A stretch of 5,905 nucleotides of DNA from an uncultured Alphaproteobacteria bacterium (GCA_903860855.1 CAIOSF010000077.1:1-5905), one strand, 5' to 3'. Numbered from the stretch's first letter, positions 1 to 5,500 are shown. Numbers and translations are program-made. Notes: generated by a model from the letters alone, not told the origin.

Positions 1-9
1 AGGAACTGG

Positions 10-52
10 TATCAAGCCTGTTAATAACACTATCATCAAATCAACTTAGGAG
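10..52 (-). repeat. Possible inverted copy of the operon repeat before thrA
   Basis: ATCAAGCCTG (11-20), CTATCATC (30-37) and AACTTAGGA (43-51) appear in the same order as in the reverse complement of the repeat in thrC (4072-4107), which reads TTCAAGCCTATAGCATC and then GAACTTAGGA. The copy here carries extra bases in the middle. Its right end overlaps the AGGAG that serves as the thrA ribosome binding site. The match is gapped and was found by eye, so it is tentative. Confidence 0.3.
48..52 (+). promoter_or_regulatory. Ribosome binding site of thrA
   Basis: AGGAG lies six bases before the ATG at 59, which is ideal spacing. It supports that ATG as the start, and the protein then begins MQVLKFGGTS, as in the family. 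No leader peptide or attenuator can be judged because only 58 bases precede the gene. Confidence 0.8.
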
Positions 53-58
53 CTTCAG

Positions 59-2638
59 ATGCAAGTATTAAAATTCGGCGGCACATCTTTAGGAAGTGCA
101 GAGCTCATTTTAAATGTATTAAAGATTGTAAAAATAAGATGCCAAGATAGGAACATAGGCTTGGTGCTATCAGCTGTATCTGGAGTTACAAATCTTCTCG
201 CCGACAGTATAGCCCAAGTTCTTGCTGGAGATGATGTAGATGTGATGACCAGGCGACTCATCACAGTGCACGAGAAGATAATTACCTCACTTTCTCTGGA
301 TATCATGGCACTATCTACCGAAAATCTTATGAACTACCTAACTGAAATTGGAGCTAAATATAGTGCACTACTTCAAGGGATAAAGTTAATTAGAGAATGC
401 CCAGACAGGGTATATTGCCAAATTCTCAGCTTTGGTGAACGTCTCTCAACCAGTATATTCTCCGAGTTATTGGTTGCCTCTGGTCTTGACGTAAAATTTA
501 TCGATAGCTACGATTTTATTAAAACCAAGGGATCCCTTAAAGAGGGCACGCCGGTCATAGCTGAAATAGAGAGAAGATTCGCCACAATAAGGGAAGATCC
601 CAATAATATAATCCTCATGCCGGGATTCATTAGCTCTGATCTCAATGGCGATCTAAGCCTTCTCGGAAGGAATGGCTCAGATTACTCAGCAAGCCTAATG
701 GCCGTTGGGTTAAGAGCTCAACATTGTGAGATCTGGACTGATGTAGACGGCATATATACAGCTGATCCCAATCAAATACTAGAAGCCAAACTGATCAAGG
801 AAATGAGTTATGGAGAAGCGATGGAGCTTGCCCTTTATGGAGCAAAGGTACTGCATCCAAAAACAACCTCTGCTCTGTCCGGCTACAATATTCCTCTGTA
901 CATCAAAAATACATTCAATCCTGAGGCTTATGGCACAAAAATATCACGCACAGCTGAGCATGATAGCTATTTAATTTGTGGTATCTCATCCATCGGCAAC
1001 ATAGCCTTGCTCCATATACATGGCAGTGGCGTCAAAGGCCTACCAGGGATCGCAGCCCGTATCTTTTCCACCGTATCCAACTGTGGTGTTGCGATCATGT
1101 TGATCATAAGCCAGGCCAGCTCTGAAAATTCAATTTGTTTTTGTATTGCCGAATCTGATATAGCAGTAGTTCAGCAAGCTTTACAAAATGAGTTGTTTTT
1201 AGAGATTGATGCGAGGATTATAGAGGAAATAGAGGTCATTCATAACCAATCAGTCATTTGTATTGTCGAGGATCAAATGCGTTTTCGCTACGAAATAGCC
1301 GGTAAGTTCTTCTCTGCCATAGCTAAAGCCGGAATTAATATTTTGGCTATAGCTCAAGGATCATCGGAAAGATGTATATCAGCTGTTATCAATGGTAAAG
1401 ACAGAATTAGGGCCGTTCAGGCTGTTCATAGCTCATTCTTCCACACTCTTCAGCCGATAGAACTATATATAGTTGGCCTAGGATCAGTTGGTGGAGCTCT
1501 AGTTGAGCAAATCGAGGCAAGGCAAGAAGAGTTGATGAGCGAAGGAGTCGATGTGAAGGTTATAGCTCTAGTTGATTCAAAAAACATGGTTTATAGCAAG
1601 AATGGCATCAACCTTGCCGATTGGAATACCTCTGATAGGAGAATGGATTCAACACAAATAGATACAAGCCCGAAGCAAGAAGACAAAGGAGCGAGGTGCC
1701 CAACAAACATAAGCATATTATTGGATAAAATTAGACTAGATAAACCAATCAATGGGGTGTTTGTTGACTGTACAAGCTCAGAAAGAATAGCTTTAAGTTA
1801 CAAAGAAGTATTTCCAGTAAATCTTCATGTAGTAACGGCAAATAAAAAAGGAAATAGTGGCACACTCCAGTATTATAGCGAAATAAGAAAAAAAGCTGAG
1901 AAATACAGAAGACGTTTTTTATATGAAACAACTGTTGGAGCCGGCTTACCAATAATCGATACATTCCAGAATCTTCTCAAAAGTGGCGACAAATTGCTTA
2001 ACTTCTCCGGCATTCTTTCTGGATCACTGTCTTTTATATTTGGATTACTTGAAGATGGGATACCATTTTCCCAAGCTCTTACCATAGCTTGCAACAAAAA
2101 ATTCACCGAACCTGATCCACGGGACGACTTAAACGGCATGGATGTTGCACGCAAGTTACTAATCCTGGCTCGAGAAGCTGGCTATCATTATGAGCTCAGT
2201 GATATTGAAATCATGCCAATATTCCCGGAAGGATTCGATCTAGGTGGTGGTATTGAATCATTTCTTGCAAGACTTGTATTAGTTGATGACTACTTCAAAG
2301 ATAAAGTAGAAAGTTGCCGAAGGAGCAACCAAGTACTGCGATTTGTTGGTGAAATTAACGATGGCAAGTGCACGGTTGGCATCAAGTCTATTGATAACGG
2401 TCATTCTCTTCATGCAATAAAAGGGGGAGAAAATGCCTTTGCTTTTCTCACCAAGCGTTATTCACCCATTCCTCTTGTAATCCGTGGCTATGGAGCGGGA
2501 GTAGAGGTAACTGCAGCGGGTGTATTTGCCGATATCCTGAAAACTGTTGATTTCAACGTGACTAATAACGTCTTACAAGCCTCGGTTGGATCAGATGAAG
2601 AGGAGTCAAACAAAAAGCATTGCGGAGAGAGAGAATGA
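59..2638 (+). CDS. thrA: Bifunctional aspartokinase / homoserine dehydrogenase
   Basis: This cytoplasmic fused enzyme catalyses the first and third steps from aspartate to threonine. The aspartokinase domain covers about residues 1-290, with KFGGTS at 5-10, GRNGSDYSA near 203-211 and WTDVDG at 226-231. Two ACT regulatory regions follow (about 308-363 and 399-446, the second with AIAQGSSER), which in the family bind threonine for feedback inhibition. The homoserine dehydrogenase has the NAD(P) loop GLGSVGG at 473-479, NKKG at 595-598, VGAGLP at 626-631, and EPDPRDDLNGMDVARK at 684-699, which holds the catalytic acidic residues and lysine. The protein is 859 residues against 820 in E. coli. The excess is about 16 residues of insert within 523-550 and a 25-residue tail from 835. 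The reading frame is intact. The stop overlaps a downstream ATG (ATGA). Confidence 0.96.
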   Translation: MQVLKFGGTSLGSAELILNVLKIVKIRCQDRNIGLVLSAVSGVTNLLADSIAQVLAGDDVDVMTRRLITVHEKIITSLSLDIMALSTENLMNYLTEIGAKYSALLQGIKLIRECPDRVYCQILSFGERLSTSIFSELLVASGLDVKFIDSYDFIKTKGSLKEGTPVIAEIERRFATIREDPNNIILMPGFISSDLNGDLSLLGRNGSDYSASLMAVGLRAQHCEIWTDVDGIYTADPNQILEAKLIKEMSYGEAMELALYGAKVLHPKTTSALSGYNIPLYIKNTFNPEAYGTKISRTAEHDSYLICGISSIGNIALLHIHGSGVKGLPGIAARIFSTVSNCGVAIMLIISQASSENSICFCIAESDIAVVQQALQNELFLEIDARIIEEIEVIHNQSVICIVEDQMRFRYEIAGKFFSAIAKAGINILAIAQGSSERCISAVINGKDRIRAVQAVHSSFFHTLQPIELYIVGLGSVGGALVEQIEARQEELMSEGVDVKVIALVDSKNMVYSKNGINLADWNTSDRRMDSTQIDTSPKQEDKGARCPTNISILLDKIRLDKPINGVFVDCTSSERIALSYKEVFPVNLHVVTANKKGNSGTLQYYSEIRKKAEKYRRRFLYETTVGAGLPIIDTFQNLLKSGDKLLNFSGILSGSLSFIFGLLEDGIPFSQALTIACNKKFTEPDPRDDLNGMDVARKLLILAREAGYHYELSDIEIMPIFPEGFDLGGGIESFLARLVLVDDYFKDKVESCRRSNQVLRFVGEINDGKCTVGIKSIDNGHSLHAIKGGENAFAFLTKRYSPIPLVIRGYGAGVEVTAAGVFADILKTVDFNVTNNVLQASVGSDEEESNKKHCGERE
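1641..1686 (-). repeat. Repeat-derived insert within thrA
   Basis: This lies in the stretch of ThrA (residues 523-550) that has no counterpart in E. coli: 27 residues separate the conserved Trp522 and Asn550 where E. coli has 11. GAATGGATTCAA (1641-1652) matches 2654-2665 in 11 of 12 bases. Bases 1661-1686 match 2660-2685 in 20 of 26 without gaps, sharing CAAGCCC and AGCAAG. The encoded peptides also agree (DTSPKQED here, DSSPEQGE there). The orientation is opposite to the thrC copy. The insert keeps the thrA frame open. Confidence 0.5.
2588..2622 (+). repeat. Diverged direct repeat, copy 1 (thrA 3' tail)
   Basis: This starts GGATCAG and ends AAGCATTG. It aligns with 2750-2781 over its length with small gaps, sharing GGATC, GAAG, TC, CA and the full AAGCATTG. 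This copy encodes part of the ThrA C-terminal extension. Confidence 0.45.
2624..2627 (+). promoter_or_regulatory. Shine-Dalgarno-like site before the ATG at 2635
   Basis: GGAG, followed by a GA-rich spacer of seven bases, precedes the ATG at 2635. This is the best initiation site between thrA and the conserved part of thrB. The possible thrB starts at 2733, 2817 and 2841 have none as good. It probably marks where the second cistron of the operon is, or once was, initiated. Confidence 0.45.
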
Positions 2639-2736
2639 CTAATGGTTATACGCGAACGGATTCAAGCCCAGAGCAAGGAGAACAAGCGACAAGTGCGAAG
2701 AGTGTATTCTACATACACTGGAATCCAATGGGATGA
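2635..2736 (+). CDS. 33-residue ORF between thrA and thrB, possibly vestigial
   Basis: This ORF starts in an ATGA overlap with the thrA stop behind a good ribosome binding site, and ends in a second ATGA overlap with the 2733 ATG of the thrB frame. It begins MTNGYTRTDSSPEQ and ends HWNPMG. It has no recognised domain, membrane segment or family. Its middle resembles the repeat-derived insert of ThrA (DSSPEQGE against DTSPKQED), so it is more likely repeat sequence than an independent gene. It could be the original start of thrB cut off by an indel, or a coupling ORF that passes ribosomes on to the thrB frame. Confidence 0.25.
   Translation: MTNGYTRTDSSPEQGEQATSAKSVFYIHWNPMG
2654..2685 (-). 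repeat. Inverted repeat copy in the thrA/thrB junction
   Basis: CGGATTCAAGC at 2657-2667 is the exact reverse complement of GCTTGAATCCG at 2821-2831. The similarity continues with gaps (CA, AGCA, GAAC and AG shared with the reverse complement of 2795-2820). It also matches the thrA insert at 1641-1686. With 2795-2831 it could form the arms of a long hairpin with a loop of about 150 bases. Confidence 0.45.
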
Positions 2737-2948
2737 ACGGATATATCAAGGATCTGCGAAGTGAATCGTCACGAAGCATTGTAGACGAAGGACGAAATCC
2801 TAAGTTCGACGATGCTATGAGCTTGAATCCGAAAGCTAAGGTGGTCAAAGCATTTGCCCCTGCCACAGCAGCGAATTTTATTGTCGGATTTGATTCCTTG
2901 GGGGCGGCCGTCGAAGAAATCATTGAGATTGATGGGCGCATAATATGA
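2733..2948 (+). CDS. Homoserine kinase, N-terminal fragment (71 aa)
   Basis: Residues 1-36 are a non-homologous extension that includes the repeat peptide NPKFDDAMSLN. Residues 37-69 carry the N-terminal homoserine kinase sequence up to IDGR, where E. coli ThrB has VDGA. The frame then enters the inserted sequence and stops at the TGA at 2946-2948, which overlaps the ATG at 2945. The true start is uncertain: ATG 2733, ATG 2817 and GTG 2841 are all in frame, and none has a strong ribosome binding site. Confidence 0.5.
   Translation: MNGYIKDLRSESSRSIVDEGRNPKFDDAMSLNPKAKVVKAFAPATAANFIVGFDSLGAAVEEIIEIDGRII
2750..2781 (+). repeat. Diverged direct repeat, copy 2 (thrB 5' extension)
   Basis: This is the second copy of 2588-2622, starting GGATCTGC and ending AAGCATTG, about 160 bases downstream of the first. 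It lies just before the interspersed repeat at 2795-2830. Confidence 0.45.
2795..2831 (+). repeat. Interspersed protein-coding repeat, copy in the thrB 5' extension
   Basis: Bases 2795-2830 match 4072-4107 inside thrC in 32 of 36 positions without gaps. The shared core reads AAATCCTAAGTTC, then ACGATGCTAT, then GCTTGAAT. In the thrB frame it encodes NPKFDDAMSLNP; the thrC copy encodes NPKFNDAIGLNT. An ungapped match this strong cannot reasonably be chance. It sits directly before the conserved ThrB start, outside the homoserine kinase homology. Confidence 0.85.
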
Positions 2949-3043
2949 CCACTGGTAGTGGAGATGGTCCAAAACTCGACGAAGCTATAGACTTTAATTC
3001 GAACACAATGACCAAGCTGTCTACTCAGTCAAAGCCCCATGAG
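2940..3043 (+). other. 104-base insertion inside thrB
   Basis: ThrB homology runs to IDGR (codon 2937-2939) and resumes at MFGDEVIIED (ATG 3044). Joined, IDGR-MFGDEV aligns with E. coli VDGALLGDVV without a gap, so 2940-3043 is extra sequence. Its length is not a multiple of three, which by itself explains the frame change. The insert is open in the downstream frame from 2933 and contains the interspersed repeat at 2968-3001. It also has a small perfect hairpin, CCACT-GGT-AGTGG (2949-2961). I see no clear target-site duplication at its edges. Confidence 0.65.
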
Positions 3044-3337
3044 ATGTTCGGTGATGAAGTGATCATAGAAGATCGACCAAAAGAAGTCAGAGATATCGAG
3101 TATTTCTGGGATATAATCATTACCGGCAAATATGCCGACAGACTACCATCTGATACGCAAAAAAACATAGTGACCATGTGTTGCCATGCTTTTCATCGAG
3201 ATCTTATAAAAAAAACCACTGGTCAAAAACTCAAGACATTCACCCTTACCCTCAAGAAAGGCCTTCCTGTTTGTAGCGGTTTAGGATCAAGCGCTGCGTC
3301 CATAGTCGCATCCTTGGTAGCCTTACGAATTATATGA
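2945..3337 (+). CDS. Homoserine kinase, middle fragment (130 aa)
   Basis: The first 33 residues come from the insertion and have no homology to homoserine kinase. From MFGDEVIIED onward the sequence follows ThrB: GKYADRLPSDTQKNIV matches GRFADKLPSEPRENIV of E. coli, and the ATP-binding loop GLGSSAAS follows near residue 115. The fragment ends ALRII at the TGA at 3335-3337. It could be translated by restart at the ATGA overlap with the N-terminal fragment, but there is no clear ribosome binding site of its own. Confidence 0.5.
   Translation: MTTGSGDGPKLDEAIDFNSNTMTKLSTQSKPHEMFGDEVIIEDRPKEVRDIEYFWDIIITGKYADRLPSDTQKNIVTMCCHAFHRDLIKKTTGQKLKTFTLTLKKGLPVCSGLGSSAASIVASLVALRII
2968..3001 (+). repeat. 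Interspersed protein-coding repeat, copy in the thrB insertion
   Basis: These bases align without gaps to 2798-2831 and to 4075-4108, with 25 of 34 identical in each case. The reading frame is preserved: this copy encodes PKLDEAIDFNS, against PKFDDAMSLNP and PKFNDAIGLNT. It is the most diverged of the three same-strand copies. Confidence 0.65.
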
Positions 3338-3380
3338 CTGGCCGTTTACCAAAAACGAGCTGCTCCTGCTAGCAGGGGAG

Positions 3381-3935
3381 ATGGAAGGTGAAGTGAGCGG
3401 ATCAGCCCACTATGATAATGTCGCCCCGGCTCTGCTCGGAGGATTGCAGTTGATGCTACCAGGAAGACTAAGCGAGGCCTTACCAATTTTTGATGAATGG
3501 ATTTTAGTTATTCACCATCCAGGCATAGAAATTTCAACACGAATGGCTCGTGATATTTTACCAAAGTCTCTTAAACTCTCAGAGGCGATATGCTATTGGC
3601 AGAGACTATCGGGATTTATTCACAGCATTTATCGAGGAGATAGAGAACTAGCCTCGTCTATTTTGCAAGATAACTTAATCGAACCGTATAGATCAAGCTT
3701 GATTCCCAAGTTCGCTTTAGGAAAGAAGGCCGCTTTAGAAGCGGGCGCCTTGGCATTTAGCATATCTGGCTCTGGTCCGGCTTGCGTCGCAATCGTTGAC
3801 TCAATGGATAAAGCGAAGCTGGTACATGCAGCCGTAAACGGAGCCATGCATTATAGCGATGCCCCCCCTGAATCGCTCGTTATCAAACCATTCAGTAAGA
3901 TCTGTAGAATATCAGAACCAACAAGAAATTTTTAG
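3381..3935 (+). CDS. Homoserine kinase, C-terminal fragment (184 aa)
   Basis: From the ATG at 3381 this encodes the C-terminal half of ThrB, starting MEGEVSGSAHYDNVAP (E. coli: LEGRISGSIHYDNVAP) and including SISGSGPACVAIVD. The homologous frame is open further upstream, to 3321, and reads YDWPFTKNELLLLAGE before the ATG. The ATG is therefore only an internal methionine and the real join with the middle fragment is near 3320-3337. No strong ribosome binding site precedes 3381. The stop is followed at once by the thrC ribosome binding site. Confidence 0.55.
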   Translation: MEGEVSGSAHYDNVAPALLGGLQLMLPGRLSEALPIFDEWILVIHHPGIEISTRMARDILPKSLKLSEAICYWQRLSGFIHSIYRGDRELASSILQDNLIEPYRSSLIPKFALGKKAALEAGALAFSISGSGPACVAIVDSMDKAKLVHAAVNGAMHYSDAPPESLVIKPFSKICRISEPTRNF

Positions 3936-3941
3936 AAGGGG
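3936..3941 (+). promoter_or_regulatory. Ribosome binding site of thrC
   Basis: AAGGGG directly follows the thrB stop (3933-3935) and lies eight bases before the ATG at 3950. The short gap and the absence of a promoter or terminator indicate that thrC is co-transcribed with thrB. Confidence 0.7.
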
Positions 3942-3949
3942 CATAGCCA

Positions 3950-5173
3950 ATGTTGTTCTATAATATTAAAACCAGAGCAGAAGAAGTAAGCTTTAGATGG
4001 GCAGCAGAGCATGGTATAGGCTCAGATGGAGGCCTTTACTTTCCGAAACAATTGCCAGTTATCACATTTGAAAATCCTAAGTTCAACGATGCTATAGGCT
4101 TGAATACAGAAACCTGTGGTTTTGTTGACAGATCGGTAAAGATAATGCAGTCCCTAATAAAAGGCTCATTTGAACCAGAAATCATTGATCACATGATACG
4201 ATCTGCCTTTAATTTCCCAATTCATTTAAAACAAGTTGATGACAAGATATTCGCTCTTGAGCTCTTTCATGGGCCAACTCTAGCCTTTAAAGATTTCGGT
4301 GCTCGGTTTATGGCCCAAGCCTTATCTGAAATTATCAAAGAAGCTGATAAAAAAATGACGATTATTACAGCAACATCTGGAGACACAGGAGCCGCTGTCG
4401 CTCATGCTTTTCATAACTTGCCAAATATTCAAGTTATAGTCCTATATCCTCATAAAAAAATCTCAGAAATTCAGGAACAGCTCTTCTGTACTTTGGGTGG
4501 AAATGTTCGCACATTTGCAGTGAGAAGCGATTTTGATGCTTGCCAGTCTTTGGTTAAGCAGAGCTTGACTGATGATGGCATGAAGAGCCTGGGACTGAAC
4601 TCAGCTAATTCAATCAATATAAGTCGAGTACTAGCTCAATCATTATACTATTATGAAGCGATAGCTCAGCTAAATAGCCAAAAATGTGGTCAAAAATGCG
4701 ATATAATATCAGTACCAAGTGGTAACTTCGGCAATTTGACTGCTGGTCTCATAGCTCAGAGAATGGGCCTAACCGTTGGACATTTTATTGCTGCAACGAA
4801 TGCCAATGATACTGTCCCCCGCTATCTAAACGATGGTCAGTGGAAGCCAAATTCAACAGTTGCAACTCTCTCAAACGCCATGGACGTCAGCCGGCCTAAC
4901 AACTGGCCTAGAATAGAAGAAATGTTTATTAATATGGATATACACAAAGCCATAAGTGGAGTTTCTATCAGTGAGGATAGGACAAAAGAGGCGATGAGGG
5001 AACTTTATGGTTTGGGATATATAGCCGATCCTCATACCTCTGTGGCCTATGCTGGATTGAAGAATAAACTGCAAGTAGGGCAGGGAGTGTTCTTAGCTAC
5101 AGCCCATCCTGCTAAATTTAAGCAGAGCGTGGATGAAATACTTGGAATAGATCTACCCTCCCACAGTCCATAG
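3950..5173 (+). CDS. thrC: Threonine synthase, C-terminus lost to a frameshift
   Basis: Threonine synthase is a cytoplasmic PLP enzyme that converts O-phosphohomoserine to threonine and phosphate. The 407-residue frame follows the short E. coli type. The PLP lysine is K114 in GPTLAFKDFGARF. The substrate loop TATSGDTGAAVAHAF starts at 140, SVPSGNFG (about 254-261) matches the phosphate-binding region, and NDTVPR, NAMDVS and TAHPAKF are all present. Two oddities stand out. Residues 41-57 contain the interspersed repeat peptide and make this region seven residues longer than in E. coli. The frame also ends early at SHSP, while the missing tail is encoded at 5161-5259 in another frame; joined, the protein would be about 436 residues (E. 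coli 428). A single lost base near 5152-5165 would explain this. The catalytic core is intact, so the shortened protein may still be active. Confidence 0.93.
   Translation: MLFYNIKTRAEEVSFRWAAEHGIGSDGGLYFPKQLPVITFENPKFNDAIGLNTETCGFVDRSVKIMQSLIKGSFEPEIIDHMIRSAFNFPIHLKQVDDKIFALELFHGPTLAFKDFGARFMAQALSEIIKEADKKMTIITATSGDTGAAVAHAFHNLPNIQVIVLYPHKKISEIQEQLFCTLGGNVRTFAVRSDFDACQSLVKQSLTDDGMKSLGLNSANSINISRVLAQSLYYYEAIAQLNSQKCGQKCDIISVPSGNFGNLTAGLIAQRMGLTVGHFIAATNANDTVPRYLNDGQWKPNSTVATLSNAMDVSRPNNWPRIEEMFINMDIHKAISGVSISEDRTKEAMRELYGLGYIADPHTSVAYAGLKNKLQVGQGVFLATAHPAKFKQSVDEILGIDLPSHSP
4072..4107 (+). repeat. Interspersed protein-coding repeat, copy inside thrC
   Basis: This copy matches 2795-2830 in 32 of 36 bases. 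It encodes ThrC residues 42-53 (NPKFNDAIGLNT) between the conserved LYFPKQLP and FVDRS. E. coli has 18 residues between FP and FV there; this protein has 25. The copy is in frame and does not interrupt the gene. Confidence 0.85.
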
Positions 5174-5259
5174 AGGCCCCCCTAAGAAAATCTAATTTGT
5201 CGCAAGTAATTGACAATGATTTTGAGAAACTGAGAAACATCCTTATGACTGAAAACTGA
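5161..5259 (+). pseudogene. Displaced C-terminal tail of threonine synthase
   Basis: In the frame one base behind thrC, 5161-5259 encodes a 32-residue segment ending in the TGA at 5257-5259. Its final part, NDFEKLRNILMTEN, aligns with the E. coli ThrC end, ADFAALRKLMMNHQ. The distance from the conserved AHPAKF motif also fits. The frame is open only from 5137, so the shift lies between 5137 and 5173, most likely in the C-rich ACCCTCCCAC. This is a broken-off part of thrC, not a separate gene. Confidence 0.8.
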
Positions 5260-5390
5260 ATAATACCATGGGCAAAATTAATCGGTCATATTGAACCAAC
5301 TCACCGTCATCCTGAACTAATCTGACTTCACTTTGTTTGTCTATTGGATTTCTGGATCCAAAAATATTTTTCAAAAATGAAAACAACTTG

Positions 5391-5419
5391 TTGACGAATG
5401 GATATAGAGATAATATAAA
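5391..5419 (+). promoter_or_regulatory. Sigma70-type promoter for the 5508 gene
   Basis: TTGACG (5391-5396) and TATAAA (5414-5419) are separated by 17 bases, the optimal spacing. Both are close to consensus and lie in an AT-rich setting. Transcription would start near 5426, leaving an untranslated leader of about 80 bases. This would make the downstream gene independent of the thr operon. Confidence 0.6.
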
Positions 5420-5494
5420 ATCGGGCATATCATTATGGATATTCAGCTTGAAACACGCATTATTCATATTATTTTATTAATCACAATAAATATT

Positions 5495-5500
5495 AAGGAG
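5495..5500 (+). promoter_or_regulatory. Ribosome binding site of the 5508 gene
   Basis: AAGGAG, seven bases before the ATG at 5508, is a strong site. It is the main support for that ORF being a translated gene. Confidence 0.75.

Larger units (their letters stand above)
2561..2840 (+). other. Non-conserved thrA/thrB junction built of repeats
   Basis: Homology to ThrA ends near Val834 (codon 2558-2560), and homology to ThrB begins at the GTG at 2841 (VVKAFAPA). In E. coli these points are almost adjacent; here about 280 bases lie between. They encode the ThrA tail, a 33-codon ORF (2635-2736) and an N-terminal extension of the thrB frame. The stretch contains a direct repeat (2588-2622 and 2750-2781), a second short direct repeat (2654-2666 and 2735-2750) and an inverted pair (2657-2667 and 2821-2831). 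I read it as one or more repeat insertions at the gene boundary. Confidence 0.6.
2733..3935 (+). pseudogene. thrB: Homoserine kinase, split by an insertion and a frameshift
   Basis: Homoserine kinase is a cytoplasmic GHMP-family enzyme that phosphorylates homoserine with ATP to give the ThrC substrate. The conserved protein starts at the GTG at 2841 (VVKAFAPATAAN), although the frame is open back to the ATG at 2733. All three family motifs are present: APATAANFIVGFD (from 2856), the ATP loop GLPVCSGLGSSAAS (3259-3300), and ISGSGPACVAI near the C-terminus. They lie in three frame segments: to 2939, then 3044 to about 3322, then about 3321 to 3935. The first break coincides with a 104-base insertion. 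The second looks like one extra base between 3318 and 3337. The two shifts cancel, so the first and last segments share a frame. The residues are well conserved, so the damage is recent or the indels are assembly errors. Confidence 0.85.

Noticed and set aside
2..49. Short open frame before thrA as a threonine attenuator leader peptide
   Set aside because: Only a few Thr and Ile codons are present, no start codon is visible in the window, and there is no room for terminator and antiterminator hairpins before the thrA start.
2559..2643. TGACTAAT occurs at 2559-2566 and again at 2636-2643, like a target-site duplication
   Set aside because: Eight bases within about 80 is only weakly unusual, the enclosed 69 bases have no defined ends, and the stop-start overlap constrains part of the second copy.
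2639..2941. 100-codon reverse-strand ORF opposite the thrA/thrB junction
   Set aside because: It lies antisense to conserved ThrB sequence, has no recognisable product and is best explained as a shadow frame kept open by the repeat sequence.
5349..5370. AT-rich palindrome and TGGATCCA as a thrC terminator
   Set aside because: There is no GC-rich stem followed by a T run, and the site is about 90 bases beyond the restored thrC stop.
5243..5467. 74-codon reverse-strand ORF in the thrC downstream gap
   Set aside because: It has no ribosome binding site, it overlaps the displaced thrC tail, and it runs opposite to a promoter and leader that fit the + strand gene.
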